Position numbers and translations under genes: made by a program. From positions 1-64,000 of the forward strand of contig NZ_MBLO01000246.1 in assembly GCF_001854805.1 (NCBI RefSeq): a DNA stretch of 64,000 nt. Direction: 5' to 3'. Below are positions 1-8,573 of the stretch, piece by piece. The notes below the pieces were generated by a model. The model was given only the letters and a program-made list of their open reading frames with translations. It was not told the DNA's origin and did no database searches. Origin of the DNA: Pseudofrankia coriaricola (GTDB lineage: Bacteria > Actinomycetota > Actinomycetes > Frankiales > Frankiaceae). Each line of letters opens with the position of its first letter. Position 1 is the stretch's first letter.

Positions 1-11
1 CCGCGCCTGGG

Positions 12-1268
12 GTGAGCACTGCGCCTGGGTCGTCCTCGGGCCCGCCTGCCGGCGCGCGCGGGCGGCGGGTGGTGCTGGGCCGGGCGGCGGGGCTCGCGGC
101 GGCAGCCTACGCGTTCGTGGTGACGATGGCGGGCACGACGCTGCCGACGCCGCTGTACCCCGCCTACCGGGCCGAGTTCGGGTTCTCGCAGCTGATGGTG
201 ACGGTCGTCTTCGCCACCTACGCCGTCGGGGTGATCGCGGCGCTGCTGCTGTTCGGCCGGCTGTCCGACCGGGTCGGGCGGCGGTCGGCGCTGCTGCCGG
301 GGCTGGCGGCCTCGGCGGCGAGCGCCGTGGTGTTCCTGCTCGCGGGCGGGCTGCCGGCGCTGCTCGCCGGCCGGCTGCTGTCCGGCCTGTCCGCGGGGAT
401 CCTCACCGGCACCGCGACCGCCGCCATCGTCGACCTCGCCGCGCCGGGGAAGGCCAGCCGCGCCGCTCTCGTCGCCACGGTCGCGAACATGGGCGGCCTT
501 GGCTGCGGGCCGGTGCTGGCGGGCCTGGTCGCCCGGTTCGGCGAGCACCCGCTGCGGCTGACGTTCGTCGTCGACCTCGCGCTGCTCGTCCCCGCGGTGC
601 TCGGGGTGCTGCTGATGCCGGAGACCGTGGCGCCGGCCGCGCGCGCGGCGGCGCGGGCCAGCGGGCGGCTGGTCGCCCGGCCGCGGGTCCCGGCGCAGGT
701 GCGGGCGGCGTTCGTACGGGCCGCGTTGGCGGGGTTCGCCGGATTCGCCGTGCTCGGCATGTTCACCGCCGTCTGCCCGGCGTTCCTCGGCGAGGAGCTG
801 GGCGTGCACAACCCGCTGGTCACCGGGCTGGTGGTCGCCGCGGTGTTCGGGTCGTCGGCGGCCGGCCAGCTCGTCGCCCGCCGGACCGGGCCCGGTGCCG
901 GCCTGCCGCTCGGCTGCGTCGTGCTGATCGTCGGGGTGGGGGTGGTCGCGCTGGCGCTGGTGTTCGCCTCGCTCGCGATGCTGACCCTCGGCGGGGTGAT
1001 CGCGGGCGTGGGGCAGGGACTGAGCTTCTCCTCCGGCCTCGGCGCGCTGCTGACCGCCGCGCCGGCGCAGGCCAGGGCGCGGACCTCGTCGGCGTTCTTC
1101 GTCGTCGCCTACGTCGCGCTCTCGGTGCCCGTTGTCGGTATCGGCGTGCTCGCCACGCTGACGACGCTGCGGACCGCGGGACTGGTGTTCGTCGCCGTCG
1201 TCGGCCTGCTGGCCCTGGCTGTCCTGGCCCTGTTGGGACGGGCGCCGCGGCGCCCCGCCACGTCGTGA
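12..1268 (+). CDS. MFS transporter (drug/metabolite exporter type)
   Basis: This is a 418-residue integral membrane protein of the major facilitator superfamily with about 12 hydrophobic segments. After the second segment comes the family loop signature [14 protein letters not shown] (about residues 78-91), the cytoplasmic loop between TM2 and TM3, with a long Ala/Arg-rich central loop near residues 205-225. The family moves small molecules by proton antiport; the substrate cannot be read here. I use the GTG at 12, but the frame stays open to the window edge, so the true start may lie outside. The stop overlaps the longest possible bioA reading frame by 4 nt, although bioA probably starts 100 bp later. 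Its place before bioA could suggest export of a biotin precursor, but that is only inference. Confidence 0.8.
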   Translation: MSTAPGSSSGPPAGARGRRVVLGRAAGLAAAAYAFVVTMAGTTLPTPLYPAYRAEFGFSQLMVTVVFATYAVGVIAALLLFGRLSDRVGRRSALLPGLAASAASAVVFLLAGGLPALLAGRLLSGLSAGILTGTATAAIVDLAAPGKASRAALVATVANMGGLGCGPVLAGLVARFGEHPLRLTFVVDLALLVPAVLGVLLMPETVAPAARAAARASGRLVARPRVPAQVRAAFVRAALAGFAGFAVLGMFTAVCPAFLGEELGVHNPLVTGLVVAAVFGSSAAGQLVARRTGPGAGLPLGCVVLIVGVGVVALALVFASLAMLTLGGVIAGVGQGLSFSSGLGALLTAAPAQARARTSSAFFVVAYVALSVPVVGIGVLATLTTLRTAGLVFVAVVGLLALAVLALLGRAPRRPATS

Positions 1269-1366
1269 GCCGGCCGCGGCGCCCCAGACCTCCCAGATCG
1301 CTTCGCGACCCGGCAGGGACCCCGGCCGGGCGCCGGGGCAGCGGGAGAGTCAGGCAGAGTGGGGGC

Positions 1367-2725
1367 GTGGAGCTGCTGAGCGAGCCGCTGGCGGGCGGCC
1401 AGGACGAGGTGGCCGCCTCGGTGGTCCTGACGGGCGCGGCGCGGCGGCTGGTCGAGCGGGACCGGGCCGTCGTGTGGCACCCCTACGCGGCGGTCGGGCC
1501 GGGCGCGCGCGGGCCGCTGTACCCGGTCGCCTCCGCCTCGGGTGTTCGTCTCACGCTCACCGACGGCCGCGAGCTCGTCGACGGGATGTCGTCGTGGTGG
1601 GCGGCGATCCACGGCTACCGCCACCCGGTGCTCGACGCCGCCGCGCACGCCCAGATCGACACGATGGCGCACGTCATGTTCGGCGGGCTCACCCACGAGC
1701 CGGCGGTGGCACTCGCCGAGACCCTGGTGGCGATCACCCCGGAGCCGCTGCGCCGGGTGTTCCTGTGCGACTCGGGGTCGGTCTCCGTCGAGGTCGCGAT
1801 CAAGATGGCGCTGCAGTACCAGACGGGGCGCGGCCGGCCGGAGCGGAGCAGGCTGCTGACGATCCGGCGCGGCTACCACGGCGACACCTCCGGCGCGATG
1901 GCGGTCTGCGATCCGGACACCGGCATGCACCACCTGTTCACCGGCCTGCTGTCGCGCCACCTGTTCGCCCCGGCGCCGGCGCGCGGGTTCGCTGAGCCGT
2001 TCGAGAACGCCGACGCCGAGCCGTTCGCGGCCCTGCTCGCCGCCCACGCCCACGAGGTGGCCGCCGTGATCCTCGAGCCGGTGCTGCAGGGCACGGGCGC
2101 GATGCGCGGCTACGCCCCCGGCTGGCTCGCCCGGGTCCGCGAGCTGTGTGACGAGCACGGCGTGCTGCTCGTCGCCGACGAGATCGCCTCCGGGTTCGGC
2201 CGGACGGGGGAGCTGTTCGGCTGCGACCATGCCGGGATCAGCCCGGACATCATGTGCGTCGGCAAGGCGCTGACCGGCGGCTACCTGACGATGGCGGCGA
2301 CGCTGTGCACCGAGGAGGTCGCCGAAGGGGTGTGCTCGCCACCGGCGGGCGCGTTCATGCACGGCCCGACGTTCATGGCCAACCCGCTGGCGGCGGCGGT
2401 CGCGAACGCCAACCTCGGCCTGCTGCTGTCCTCCCCGTGGCGCGAGACGGTGCGCCGCATCGAGGCCGAGCTCGCCGCCGGCCTCGCCCCCGCCGCCGGC
2501 CTGCCGGGCGTCGCGGATGTCCGCACCCTGGGCGCCGTCGGCGTCATCGAGACCCGTGAGCCGGTCGACATGGCCGTCATCCAGCCCCTGCTGGTCGACC
2601 TGGGTGTCTGGGTCCGCCCCTTCGGGCGTCTCGTCTACGCCATGCCGCCCTTCATCACCTCCACCGCTGACGTCGCCACCCTGACGTCCGCGATGGTGGA
2701 GGCCGTCGCCCGTACCACGGGATGA
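1367..2725 (+). CDS. bioA: Adenosylmethionine-8-amino-7-oxononanoate aminotransferase
   Basis: This PLP-dependent class III aminotransferase converts KAPA to DAPA, using S-adenosylmethionine as amino donor, in biotin synthesis. The 452-residue product has the BioA signatures: the substrate-pocket string [30 protein letters not shown], the acidic cofactor motif [15 protein letters not shown], and the PLP lysine in VGKALTGGY at about residue 300. The frame is open back to 1265, but those 34 residues are Arg/Pro-rich and unlike the family. The GTG at 1367, giving a protein that begins MELLSEP, restores normal BioA length. No bioF, bioD or bioB is seen, so the rest of the pathway is elsewhere. 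A perfect heptamer repeat starts 5 bp after the stop codon. Confidence 0.93.
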   Translation: MELLSEPLAGGQDEVAASVVLTGAARRLVERDRAVVWHPYAAVGPGARGPLYPVASASGVRLTLTDGRELVDGMSSWWAAIHGYRHPVLDAAAHAQIDTMAHVMFGGLTHEPAVALAETLVAITPEPLRRVFLCDSGSVSVEVAIKMALQYQTGRGRPERSRLLTIRRGYHGDTSGAMAVCDPDTGMHHLFTGLLSRHLFAPAPARGFAEPFENADAEPFAALLAAHAHEVAAVILEPVLQGTGAMRGYAPGWLARVRELCDEHGVLLVADEIASGFGRTGELFGCDHAGISPDIMCVGKALTGGYLTMAATLCTEEVAEGVCSPPAGAFMHGPTFMANPLAAAVANANLGLLLSSPWRETVRRIEAELAAGLAPAAGLPGVADVRTLGAVGVIETREPVDMAVIQPLLVDLGVWVRPFGRLVYAMPPFITSTADVATLTSAMVEAVARTTG

Positions 2726-2730
2726 TCCTG

Positions 2731-2793
2731 CCCGCTGCCCGCTGCCCGCTGCCCGCTGCCCGCTGCCCGCTGCCCGCTGCCCGCTGCCCGCTG
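2731..2793. repeat. Nine perfect tandem copies of heptamer CCCGCTG
   Basis: CCCGCTG is repeated nine times without error (63 bp), beginning 5 bp after the bioA stop codon. A unit length that is not a multiple of three fits a non-coding simple-sequence tract prone to copy-number change by slippage. It contains no obvious hairpin. Confidence 0.95.
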
Positions 2794-2829
2794 GCCTCGG
2801 CGGGCCCGTGGGCGGGCCGCCACAAGATA

Positions 2830-2844
2830 GTCAACGACGTTGAC
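2830..2844. promoter_or_regulatory. Palindrome GTCAAC-GAC-GTTGAC (site A)
   Basis: A perfect 6-bp inverted repeat with a 3-bp centre, preceded by the flank AAGATA. The same core and flank recur near 13298 and 13938, which suggests a dimeric repressor or activator operator. The cognate regulator is not identifiable from the window. The nearest downstream gene is the diguanylate cyclase at 3282. Confidence 0.5.
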
Positions 2845-3281
2845 GGCGGCCGACTGTGGAATTTCGGTCCCTGATCCGCCGGGCCGGGGGCCTGCGCCGT
2901 TCTGCCCGGAGGTGCCATGGCGGGGCGTGCCGCGGCCGGTCGGAGGGGCTTGGTGTGGACGCGATGTGACCTCTGCTCCGGAGGCCACAGTGCTCCCGCG
3001 GGCGGGGTTGGCGACCTGGGGGCGCGCCGCGCGGCGGGGGGAGCCGGTGTTCGTGCAGGTCAGCGCCGCGTCAGGGTGGTCGCTATGTTGCTGTGTGTAT
3101 CTAGATCAGCAACGGTGGTCACCTAAGGCGACAGATGACCGACATTGGTGAAGTGGTTGCCGATGCGCACCCGAACTTCGTACTCTTTGTTCTCAGCGGA
3201 GCACAGGGAGTAGCTATACCCCAGGGGGGCCTCAGACCGGCAATTCCCGCCTGGACCTTGGACGAGGAAGGCCGATGCCCC
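2845..3281. other. Intergenic region upstream of the diguanylate cyclase
   Basis: About 440 bp with no credible gene. The segment from about 3080 to 3250 is clearly less GC-rich than its surroundings, as expected for promoter and leader DNA. An open frame from 3135 reads into the cyclase but its first 49 residues have no coding character. I could not recognise a c-di-GMP riboswitch or a clear -35/-10 pair. Confidence 0.4.
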
Positions 3282-5540
3282 ATGGCCACAGTGACCGAAG
3301 CCGCCGCGTCCCACGGCGAGCGCCGCGGACGGGGCAGCACCGGTGGGAACGGCGGTCTGGACCGGCGCCGCAACCGGATGGGCGCGGTGCTGCGCCGCGC
3401 ATGGGCCTGGTCGATGGCGTCCGTGTTCTTACGGCTCGGCGTGGTCATCAACGCGGGTATGGCCATGATGGCACGATCGCCGCGTCGTCGGCGCCCGGCC
3501 GTCCCGGACCCTGGCGTCCTGGGAGACGGCGGCTGGGTCGTCGACACGCCGCCGGCCGGGCTGCCAACGGTCCCCGCGCCGCCCGCGACGGGAGACGGCG
3601 CGCCACCGCTGTCCCGCCCGCCGGGCAAGCGTCCGCGCCCGCCGGCCGCGGCGATTGTCGGCGAGTCGGCGCGCCGGCGGCCTGCCGGTGCCGACGGCCA
3701 GCGGGAGCCGCGCGCCGCGGCCGTCGCGCCGGCCGGCCGCCGGCCGCCGGCCGCACGGCTCGCGACCGGTCACCTCTCGACCGGACCCGGACCGCGGCCT
3801 GCGCGGCCAGGGGGCACCCCGAGGGCGATGTGGCCGAGCTGGCGGGCGGCGGCGGTGGGAGCCGCCTGGGCGGGACTCGCCGCGAGCTGGCTGGTCGACC
3901 CCCTGTTCCGGCTGACGGACGTCCTCACCTTCGGGACGCTGCTCGCGCTCGGGGCACTGGCACTGACGGCCTCGCGCCGCCTTGGCGTGTGCTCCCGCGA
4001 CGACCTGCTGGAGATCTGGACCCTGCCGGTCGTCCTCCTGCTCCCGCCGGTCTACGCCCTGGTCACCCACCTGCCCTTCTGCCTGCTTGCGACCGGCCGG
4101 CCCTGCGCCCCTGGTACCCACGGCGCCGCGAACCGGGCGGCGCCAGCAGGTGCCATGGTGTCGCCGGGCTCCGCCGAGGCGCCGCGCCCCGCGCAGCCCG
4201 AGGGGACCCGCGAGGGGCCGCCGGCCCGCGCCGCCGCCGCGCCGGGCGCCGGCGGCTCGGAGGGACGGGCCATCCGGCCGGCGGTGGTGGCGCGGGGAGT
4301 GGCGCGGGCCGGCGGCCGGCAGATCCACGGGGCCGCGGCGCTCGGGGTGGCCGGGGCGGCGGCGTCCTGGCTGCACGGGCTGCTGGCGCCCACGGGTGAG
4401 CCCTACACCGCGCACAGCCTCGCCGGCTCGCCGGGGCGGCTCGCGGCGGTCGCCGCCACCGTGCTCGGCTACGCCCTGGTCCGCCGCCTGCTGCTCGGCT
4501 CGCCGCGGCCGGCGGTCCGGCGTGCCAGCCTCCCCGGACACCGCGCGTACGCCAACGCCGAGGCGATCACCGGTACTGGCGCCGGTGGGGAGCCGGGCGC
4601 CAGCCGCGTCCCCGTCCAGGGCGGGGCGGTGGCGCCGACCGGGAACGAGGCCTCGGGGGAGACCTGGACCGCGGACGCGATCTGGACGGGCTGGTGGCGC
4701 GCACCGGTCCCCGGGTCCCGGACGCGCGTGACCGGGCGCTGGCGCGGCCTGTGCGGGCCCGCGAAGGGTGCGGAGATCGCCGAGCTGTGCTCCGGGGTGG
4801 CGGTCGCGGCGCTGTGGGCGGCGAACCCGCTGCTCATGCTCGCCGTGGTCCCACCCGTGCTGCTGCTCGCCAGCAGCCTTCCGCCCGACGAGCTGCTCGC
4901 CGCCGCCCGCACCGACCCGAAGACCCGGCTCGCCAACGTGACCTGGTGGCGCGAGGTCGCCGAGGCCGAGCTCGCCAGGACCCGGCGCGCCGGCCGGCCG
5001 CTGTCGGTGCTGCTCGTCGACATCGACCACTTCAAACAGGTCAACGACCGCCACGGCCATCTGTTCGGCGACACGGTGCTGGTCGCCGTCGCCGACGCGC
5101 TGCGGGCGGCGACCCGGCCGTGGGACCTGGTCGGCCGGTTCGGCGGCGAGGAGTTCGTCGTGCTGCTCACCGACGTCGACCTGTCCACCGCGGCCGAGGT
5201 CGCCGAGCGGATCCGCGGTCAGGTCGCCGCCACCCGCTGCCCGCTCGACGGCCCGTCACCCGCCGCAGGTCTCGACGGCGGCGATGACGATGACCGGGGG
5301 ACGGTGAGCGTCACCGTCTCGGTCGGCGCGGCGGCCTGCGAGCCGCCGGCCAGCCTCGCCTCCGCCCTCGCGGCCGCCGACGCCGCCCTGTACCGCGCCA
5401 AGGCCGCGGGCCGCAACCGCGTCCATCTCGCCGCCTCCGCCGCCGAGCGGCCCGCCGCCGCCGCGCCGGCGGGCGAGGCCGGGCCGCCGGTCCAGGGCGG
5501 AGCTCCCCCCGTACCTCCTCAGGCGACCCGGGCGGATTAG
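3282..5540 (+). CDS. Membrane diguanylate cyclase (GGDEF domain)
   Basis: The 752-residue product most likely makes cyclic di-GMP from GTP at the membrane. The first 190 residues or so are Pro/Ala/Arg-rich and of low complexity. A set of hydrophobic segments follows, two near the middle of the N-terminal half and another pair just before the catalytic domain. The C-terminal GGDEF domain carries DIDHFKQVND and the active-site loop GGEEF at about residues 621-625. RPWD lies exactly five residues before GGEEF and matches the RxxD product-inhibition site, so feedback control by c-di-GMP is likely. No EAL or HD-GYP domain is present. I chose the ATG at 3282, behind AGGAAGG, because upstream codons look non-coding. 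The signal sensed by the N-terminal region is unknown. Confidence 0.85.
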   Translation: MATVTEAAASHGERRGRGSTGGNGGLDRRRNRMGAVLRRAWAWSMASVFLRLGVVINAGMAMMARSPRRRRPAVPDPGVLGDGGWVVDTPPAGLPTVPAPPATGDGAPPLSRPPGKRPRPPAAAIVGESARRRPAGADGQREPRAAAVAPAGRRPPAARLATGHLSTGPGPRPARPGGTPRAMWPSWRAAAVGAAWAGLAASWLVDPLFRLTDVLTFGTLLALGALALTASRRLGVCSRDDLLEIWTLPVVLLLPPVYALVTHLPFCLLATGRPCAPGTHGAANRAAPAGAMVSPGSAEAPRPAQPEGTREGPPARAAAAPGAGGSEGRAIRPAVVARGVARAGGRQIHGAAALGVAGAAASWLHGLLAPTGEPYTAHSLAGSPGRLAAVAATVLGYALVRRLLLGSPRPAVRRASLPGHRAYANAEAITGTGAGGEPGASRVPVQGGAVAPTGNEASGETWTADAIWTGWWRAPVPGSRTRVTGRWRGLCGPAKGAEIAELCSGVAVAALWAANPLLMLAVVPPVLLLASSLPPDELLAAARTDPKTRLANVTWWREVAEAELARTRRAGRPLSVLLVDIDHFKQVNDRHGHLFGDTVLVAVADALRAATRPWDLVGRFGGEEFVVLLTDVDLSTAAEVAERIRGQVAATRCPLDGPSPAAGLDGGDDDDRGTVSVTVSVGAAACEPPASLASALAAADAALYRAKAAGRNRVHLAASAAERPAAAAPAGEAGPPVQGGAPPVPPQATRAD

Positions 5541-6042
5541 GGCGTGCTCCCCGCCAGCGGGCCTGGCGTCGGGAACCTGTCCGTGGCCGCTCCCGACCAT
5601 TGCCGGGCGGCCGCGCCTGTGCCCGTGGCGCCGTCGGGCCAGCGGGAAACCGCGCTGGCGCGGACGGTGGTCAGTGGCCGGACAGGGCGAGGCGGAAACG
5701 GTACTGGGATGATGCGGCCGAGGCGAGGCCGGTGTCGTTGACGCGCACCGTAGGTCGCGCCGCTGCTCCAGGTCCCGACCATCGTGGCCGAACCGAACCG
5801 AACCGAACGGTGACGCTTCCGGAGATCTCCGTGAAGGAGGTGCCGCCGGCGTTCACGTCCGCACGATGCCCCCGAAGTCCCATTCGCGGCGGCGCGGACG
5901 CCAGAGGACATCGACTCGCCTGTAAGGCGCGGGACGTCACGAGACGGGGGTGGGTCTCACGGTGTTGTCCACGGTGTTGACAGCGCCGGGCGCCCAAATT
6001 CGATCTTGGACATCGTCGGGTGAGGGGGACTGGGAGCAGGGA
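5541..6042. other. Intergenic region between convergent cyclase and folD
   Basis: About 500 bp without a credible gene, between a plus-strand and a minus-strand gene. It holds a short tandem repeat, (CCGAA)x4 at 5788-5807, and a stretch near 5960-5980 where CGGTGTTG occurs twice. No convincing terminator hairpin was found. Confidence 0.4.
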
Positions 6043-6879
6043 TCAGCGGGTCGCGTGGTATGCGGCCTGGACGGTGTGGCGAAGCAGGATCATCGTCGTG
6101 ACCGGGCCTACACCGCCGGGAACGGGGGTGAGGGCGCCGGCGACGCCGGCGATCGCGTCCGCGTCGACGTCGCCGAGGAGGCCCGCGTCCGTCACGGTCG
6201 TGCCGACGTCGACGACGGCGGCGCCCGGGCGGACGAAGCCCGCGCCGACCAGCCCCGGCCGGCCCACCGCGGCGACGACGATGTCCGCCTCGTGCGCGAC
6301 CGTGGCCAGCCCGCTCGTCCGGGAGTGGCAGACGGTCACGGTGGCGTTCTCGGCGAGCAGCAGCAGCGCGGCGGGCTTGCCGACGACCGCGCCGCGCCCG
6401 ATCACGCAGGCCCGCGCGCCGGACATCGCCACCTCGCCGCGGCGCAGCACCTCGACCACGGCCGCGGCCGTCGCCGGGGCGAACGCCGGCAGGCCGAGCG
6501 CGAGGCGGCCGAGGCTGACCGGGTTCATCCCGTCGACGTCCTTGACCGGTGGGATGCGGTCACCCACCTCGCCCGTGATCATCCCGGCCGGCAGCGGCGT
6601 CTGCGCGATCACGCCGTGCACGGCCGGGTCGGCGGCGAGCCGGTCGAGTGCCGCGGCCAGTTCCGCCGGGTCGTCGGTCAGCTGGTGGCGCTGGAAGCCG
6701 ACGCCGACCCGGCCGGCGGTGCGCTCGAGGACCCGGACGTAGGACAGCGCCGCCGGATCGGTGCCGGGCACCACCACCGCCAGCGTCGGCGTCACCCCTG
6801 TCTCGGCGAGGTGCGCGACCTCGTCGACGACGCCCCGGCCGATCTCGGCCGCCATCGCCCGCCCGTCCAGAAGCCTCAT
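6043..6879 (-). CDS. folD: FolD-family methylenetetrahydrofolate dehydrogenase/cyclohydrolase, atypical
   Basis: FolD interconverts 5,10-methylene-, methenyl- and 10-formyl-tetrahydrofolate with NADP. The 278-residue protein keeps the family layout: [10 protein letters not shown] with Gln93, [11 protein letters not shown], the Rossmann motif [16 protein letters not shown] and the C-terminal [12 protein letters not shown]. The oddity is the catalytic YxxxK motif. It reads [11 protein letters not shown], so Tyr47 is present but the lysine expected at residue 51 is Leu. That lysine is needed for the cyclohydrolase step in studied FolD enzymes. The usual PCTP loop also reads PATA. The gene may encode a dehydrogenase-only paralogue or one with changed function; a canonical FolD probably exists elsewhere. 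It faces away from the regulator pseudogene at 6908. Confidence 0.85.
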   Translation of the reverse strand: MRLLDGRAMAAEIGRGVVDEVAHLAETGVTPTLAVVVPGTDPAALSYVRVLERTAGRVGVGFQRHQLTDDPAELAAALDRLAADPAVHGVIAQTPLPAGMITGEVGDRIPPVKDVDGMNPVSLGRLALGLPAFAPATAAAVVEVLRRGEVAMSGARACVIGRGAVVGKPAALLLLAENATVTVCHSRTSGLATVAHEADIVVAAVGRPGLVGAGFVRPGAAVVDVGTTVTDAGLLGDVDADAIAGVAGALTPVPGGVGPVTTMILLRHTVQAAYHATR

Positions 6880-6907
6880 GCCCGCACCGTAACAAGAGCC
6901 CGCGCGC

Positions 6908-7261
6908 TTGCCGGTCGAGGTGATCCTCGCTGCCGGCGGCGTCGAGGTCGTCGGTCACGCGGGCACCGGGCTGGAGGCGATCTTCGCGACCCGCCGGCTG
7001 CGCCCGGACGCCGTCCTCATGGACGTCCGGATGCCGGAGCTGGACGGGCTGGAGGCCACCCGGCGCATCCTCGCCGACGCCCCGGCCGCCACCGACGGCC
7101 AGCCGACCGGCCATCACCCGCCGTCTGGCCGAGCGGTTCGCCCGGACGAACCAGGCCGCCCCCCACCGCGACCTGGCATCGCTGACGCCGCGGGAGCGTG
7201 AGGTGCTGACCCTGATCGCCCGTGGCCTGTCCAACACCGAGATCGCCGCCGCGCTGTACCT
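6908..7261 (+). pseudogene. NarL/LuxR response regulator, 5' remnant
   Basis: This is a broken two-component regulator. The first frame begins inside the receiver domain ([10 protein letters not shown]) and contains the phospho-acceptor stretch [22 protein letters not shown]. The normal N-terminal strand and acidic pocket are missing. After ILADAPAAT the receiver's second half is deleted and the frame shifts. A second frame then reads [12 protein letters not shown], followed by the LuxR HTH start [20 protein letters not shown] up to ALYL. There a Tn3-family transposon interrupts it. The remainder of the HTH lies at 13134-13256. Because of the deletion and frameshift, the gene was probably already dead or decaying when the transposon arrived, though the order of events is inference. 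Confidence 0.85.
7257..7261. repeat. Target-site duplication TACCT, left copy
   Basis: The five bases before the left transposon end match the five bases after the right end (13129-13133). Five-bp duplications are the rule for Tn3-family insertion. Confidence 0.8.
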
Positions 7262-7262
7262 C

Positions 7263-7300
7263 GGGTGCCATTAACGAACGTGTCACCAGCCCCAAATCCG
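7263..7300 (+). repeat. Tn3-family left terminal inverted repeat
   Basis: Begins GGGTGCCATTAACGAACGTG and matches the right end with about four mismatches over the first 33 positions, the usual length and degree of match for this family. The recombinase stop codon is only 12 bp inside it. Confidence 0.9.
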
Positions 7301-7312
7301 GTGGGGGTTCCG

Positions 7313-8287
7313 TCAGCGGGTGCGGCGGCGGGTGGTGGGGTCGTGTTCGGCGGTGACGCGGGCGGAGGTTTCTTCGCCGAGGCGGACGTAGTGTCCGAGG
7401 CTGGCCAGGTGCTGGTGGCGCGACTTGGCTTGCAGTTCGGGTGCGGTGCGTCCGGCTTGGGCGAGGTGCTGGAGTGCGGAGTGGCGTAGCTGGTGGAGCG
7501 TCCAGCCGTGGCTGTGCGGGTCGATCTGCGCGGAGGCGGTTTTGAACATGTGCTCGGCGCGGGGGTAGGACAGCCGGCCGCGGCCGGTGGCCGGGTCGAT
7601 GTCGGCGGCTGCGGGCGCGCGGCGGCCGGAGGCGGGAGCGCGCCGGTCAGCGAGGAACACCGGGCCGGTGGTACGCCCAGACAGCAGGCGGGGCAGGAGG
7701 CGGGCCGTGGCGGTCTGCCAGTGCACGTACTCGATCGCGCCGCCTTTGGAGATCACCCGGGCGCGGCGGAACTCGGTGTCGAGGTCCTCGATGTTCAGCG
7801 AGAGGACCTCCTCGGCGCGGGCGGCGGTCTCATACAGCAGCCTCCAGAGAACGCGTTCACGCAGCCCGTTGTGGTCGCCGGTGAACAGCGCCTCCAGGCG
7901 GGAGCGGGGGATGGCCCGGTCCCCGCGGCGGGTGGGTTTGCGGCGCTCCAACCGCCGGGCCGGGTTGGTCGCCAGCAGCTCCTGGCGCTGCGCCCAGGCG
8001 GTGAAGGAGGTGAGCGCGGTCAGGTGCCGGTTCCAGGTGGCTCCCGCCGCACCGTTCCACCGGAGCATCACGGCGGCGTAGTCCTCGGGAGTCAGGGCGG
8101 CGGGCCGGTCGGCCGCGGCGACGGCAACCAGGCGGGCGAGGGTCTCGGCGTAGTTTGCGCGGGTCGTCAACACCTGGATGGAGTCGAGGTAACGGTCGAC
8201 GGCGGCCGCGAGAGCCACGGGCTCGGCGGCCGGGCCGGGGAACGCGACGACGGACACGGCGGCCGGCCTCCCGAACTGATGTGACAC
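7313..8287 (-). CDS. Tyrosine recombinase, probable TnpI-like cointegrate resolvase
   Basis: The 324-residue protein has a SAM-like N-terminal core-binding domain (about residues 25-115) and a C-terminal catalytic domain. The active-site set is visible: the first Arg in YETAARAEEVLSL, Lys in VISKGGAIEYVHW, His and Arg in LHQLRHSALQHL, a second His in RHQHLASLGHY, and the Tyr nucleophile in that same GHY. It lies inside the transposon, just within the left end and without any serine resolvase nearby, so its likely role is site-specific resolution of transposition cointegrates. The GTG start at 8287 overlaps a GTGACA repeat that may be part of its own binding site, which would allow autoregulation. 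A general phage-type integrase is less likely given the position. Confidence 0.88.
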   Translation of the reverse strand: MSHQFGRPAAVSVVAFPGPAAEPVALAAAVDRYLDSIQVLTTRANYAETLARLVAVAAADRPAALTPEDYAAVMLRWNGAAGATWNRHLTALTSFTAWAQRQELLATNPARRLERRKPTRRGDRAIPRSRLEALFTGDHNGLRERVLWRLLYETAARAEEVLSLNIEDLDTEFRRARVISKGGAIEYVHWQTATARLLPRLLSGRTTGPVFLADRRAPASGRRAPAAADIDPATGRGRLSYPRAEHMFKTASAQIDPHSHGWTLHQLRHSALQHLAQAGRTAPELQAKSRHQHLASLGHYVRLGEETSARVTAEHDPTTRRRTR

Positions 8288-8385
8288 ATAACGTTACGGA
8301 GTCGTCCGCGGGGCGGTGAGCACCGACCTGGGCCCACGCGCCCCGCGGTGAGGGTATGTGACAGGTAATTTCGATTCTGTGTCAC
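8281..8385. other. Candidate internal recombination site of the transposon
   Basis: Immediately upstream of the recombinase gene, GTGACA occurs at 8281 and again at 8358, the latter facing TGTCAC at 8380-8385 across 16 bp. Paired inverted arms beside accessory repeats next to the recombinase start resemble the layout of tyrosine-recombinase resolution sites in Tn4430-like elements. The assignment is by position and symmetry only. Confidence 0.45.
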
Positions 8386-8573
8386 TGCCCGGCTGCGGTC
8401 ACTAGCGTGATCCCACGGGCTTTCTTCCCCGGCGGGCGAGGCACTGGCGACGGCTGTGTGGGCGGCGCTGGATGCGCCATCAGGGGCTCAGGTCACAGAC
8501 CGTCTCGTCCGGCCGGAGAAGTAACGCCGGCCAGGTCTTCGTGCCCGCAACGGTCTTCACCCGGATCTCCCGG

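Noticed and set aside
2731-2793. Heptamer array as a CRISPR
   Set aside because: Units are contiguous 7-mers with no spacers and no cas genes are present.
3135-3281. N-terminal extension of the diguanylate cyclase
   Set aside because: The 49 extra residues come from less GC-rich leader-like DNA and lack coding bias; an ATG with a ribosome site follows.
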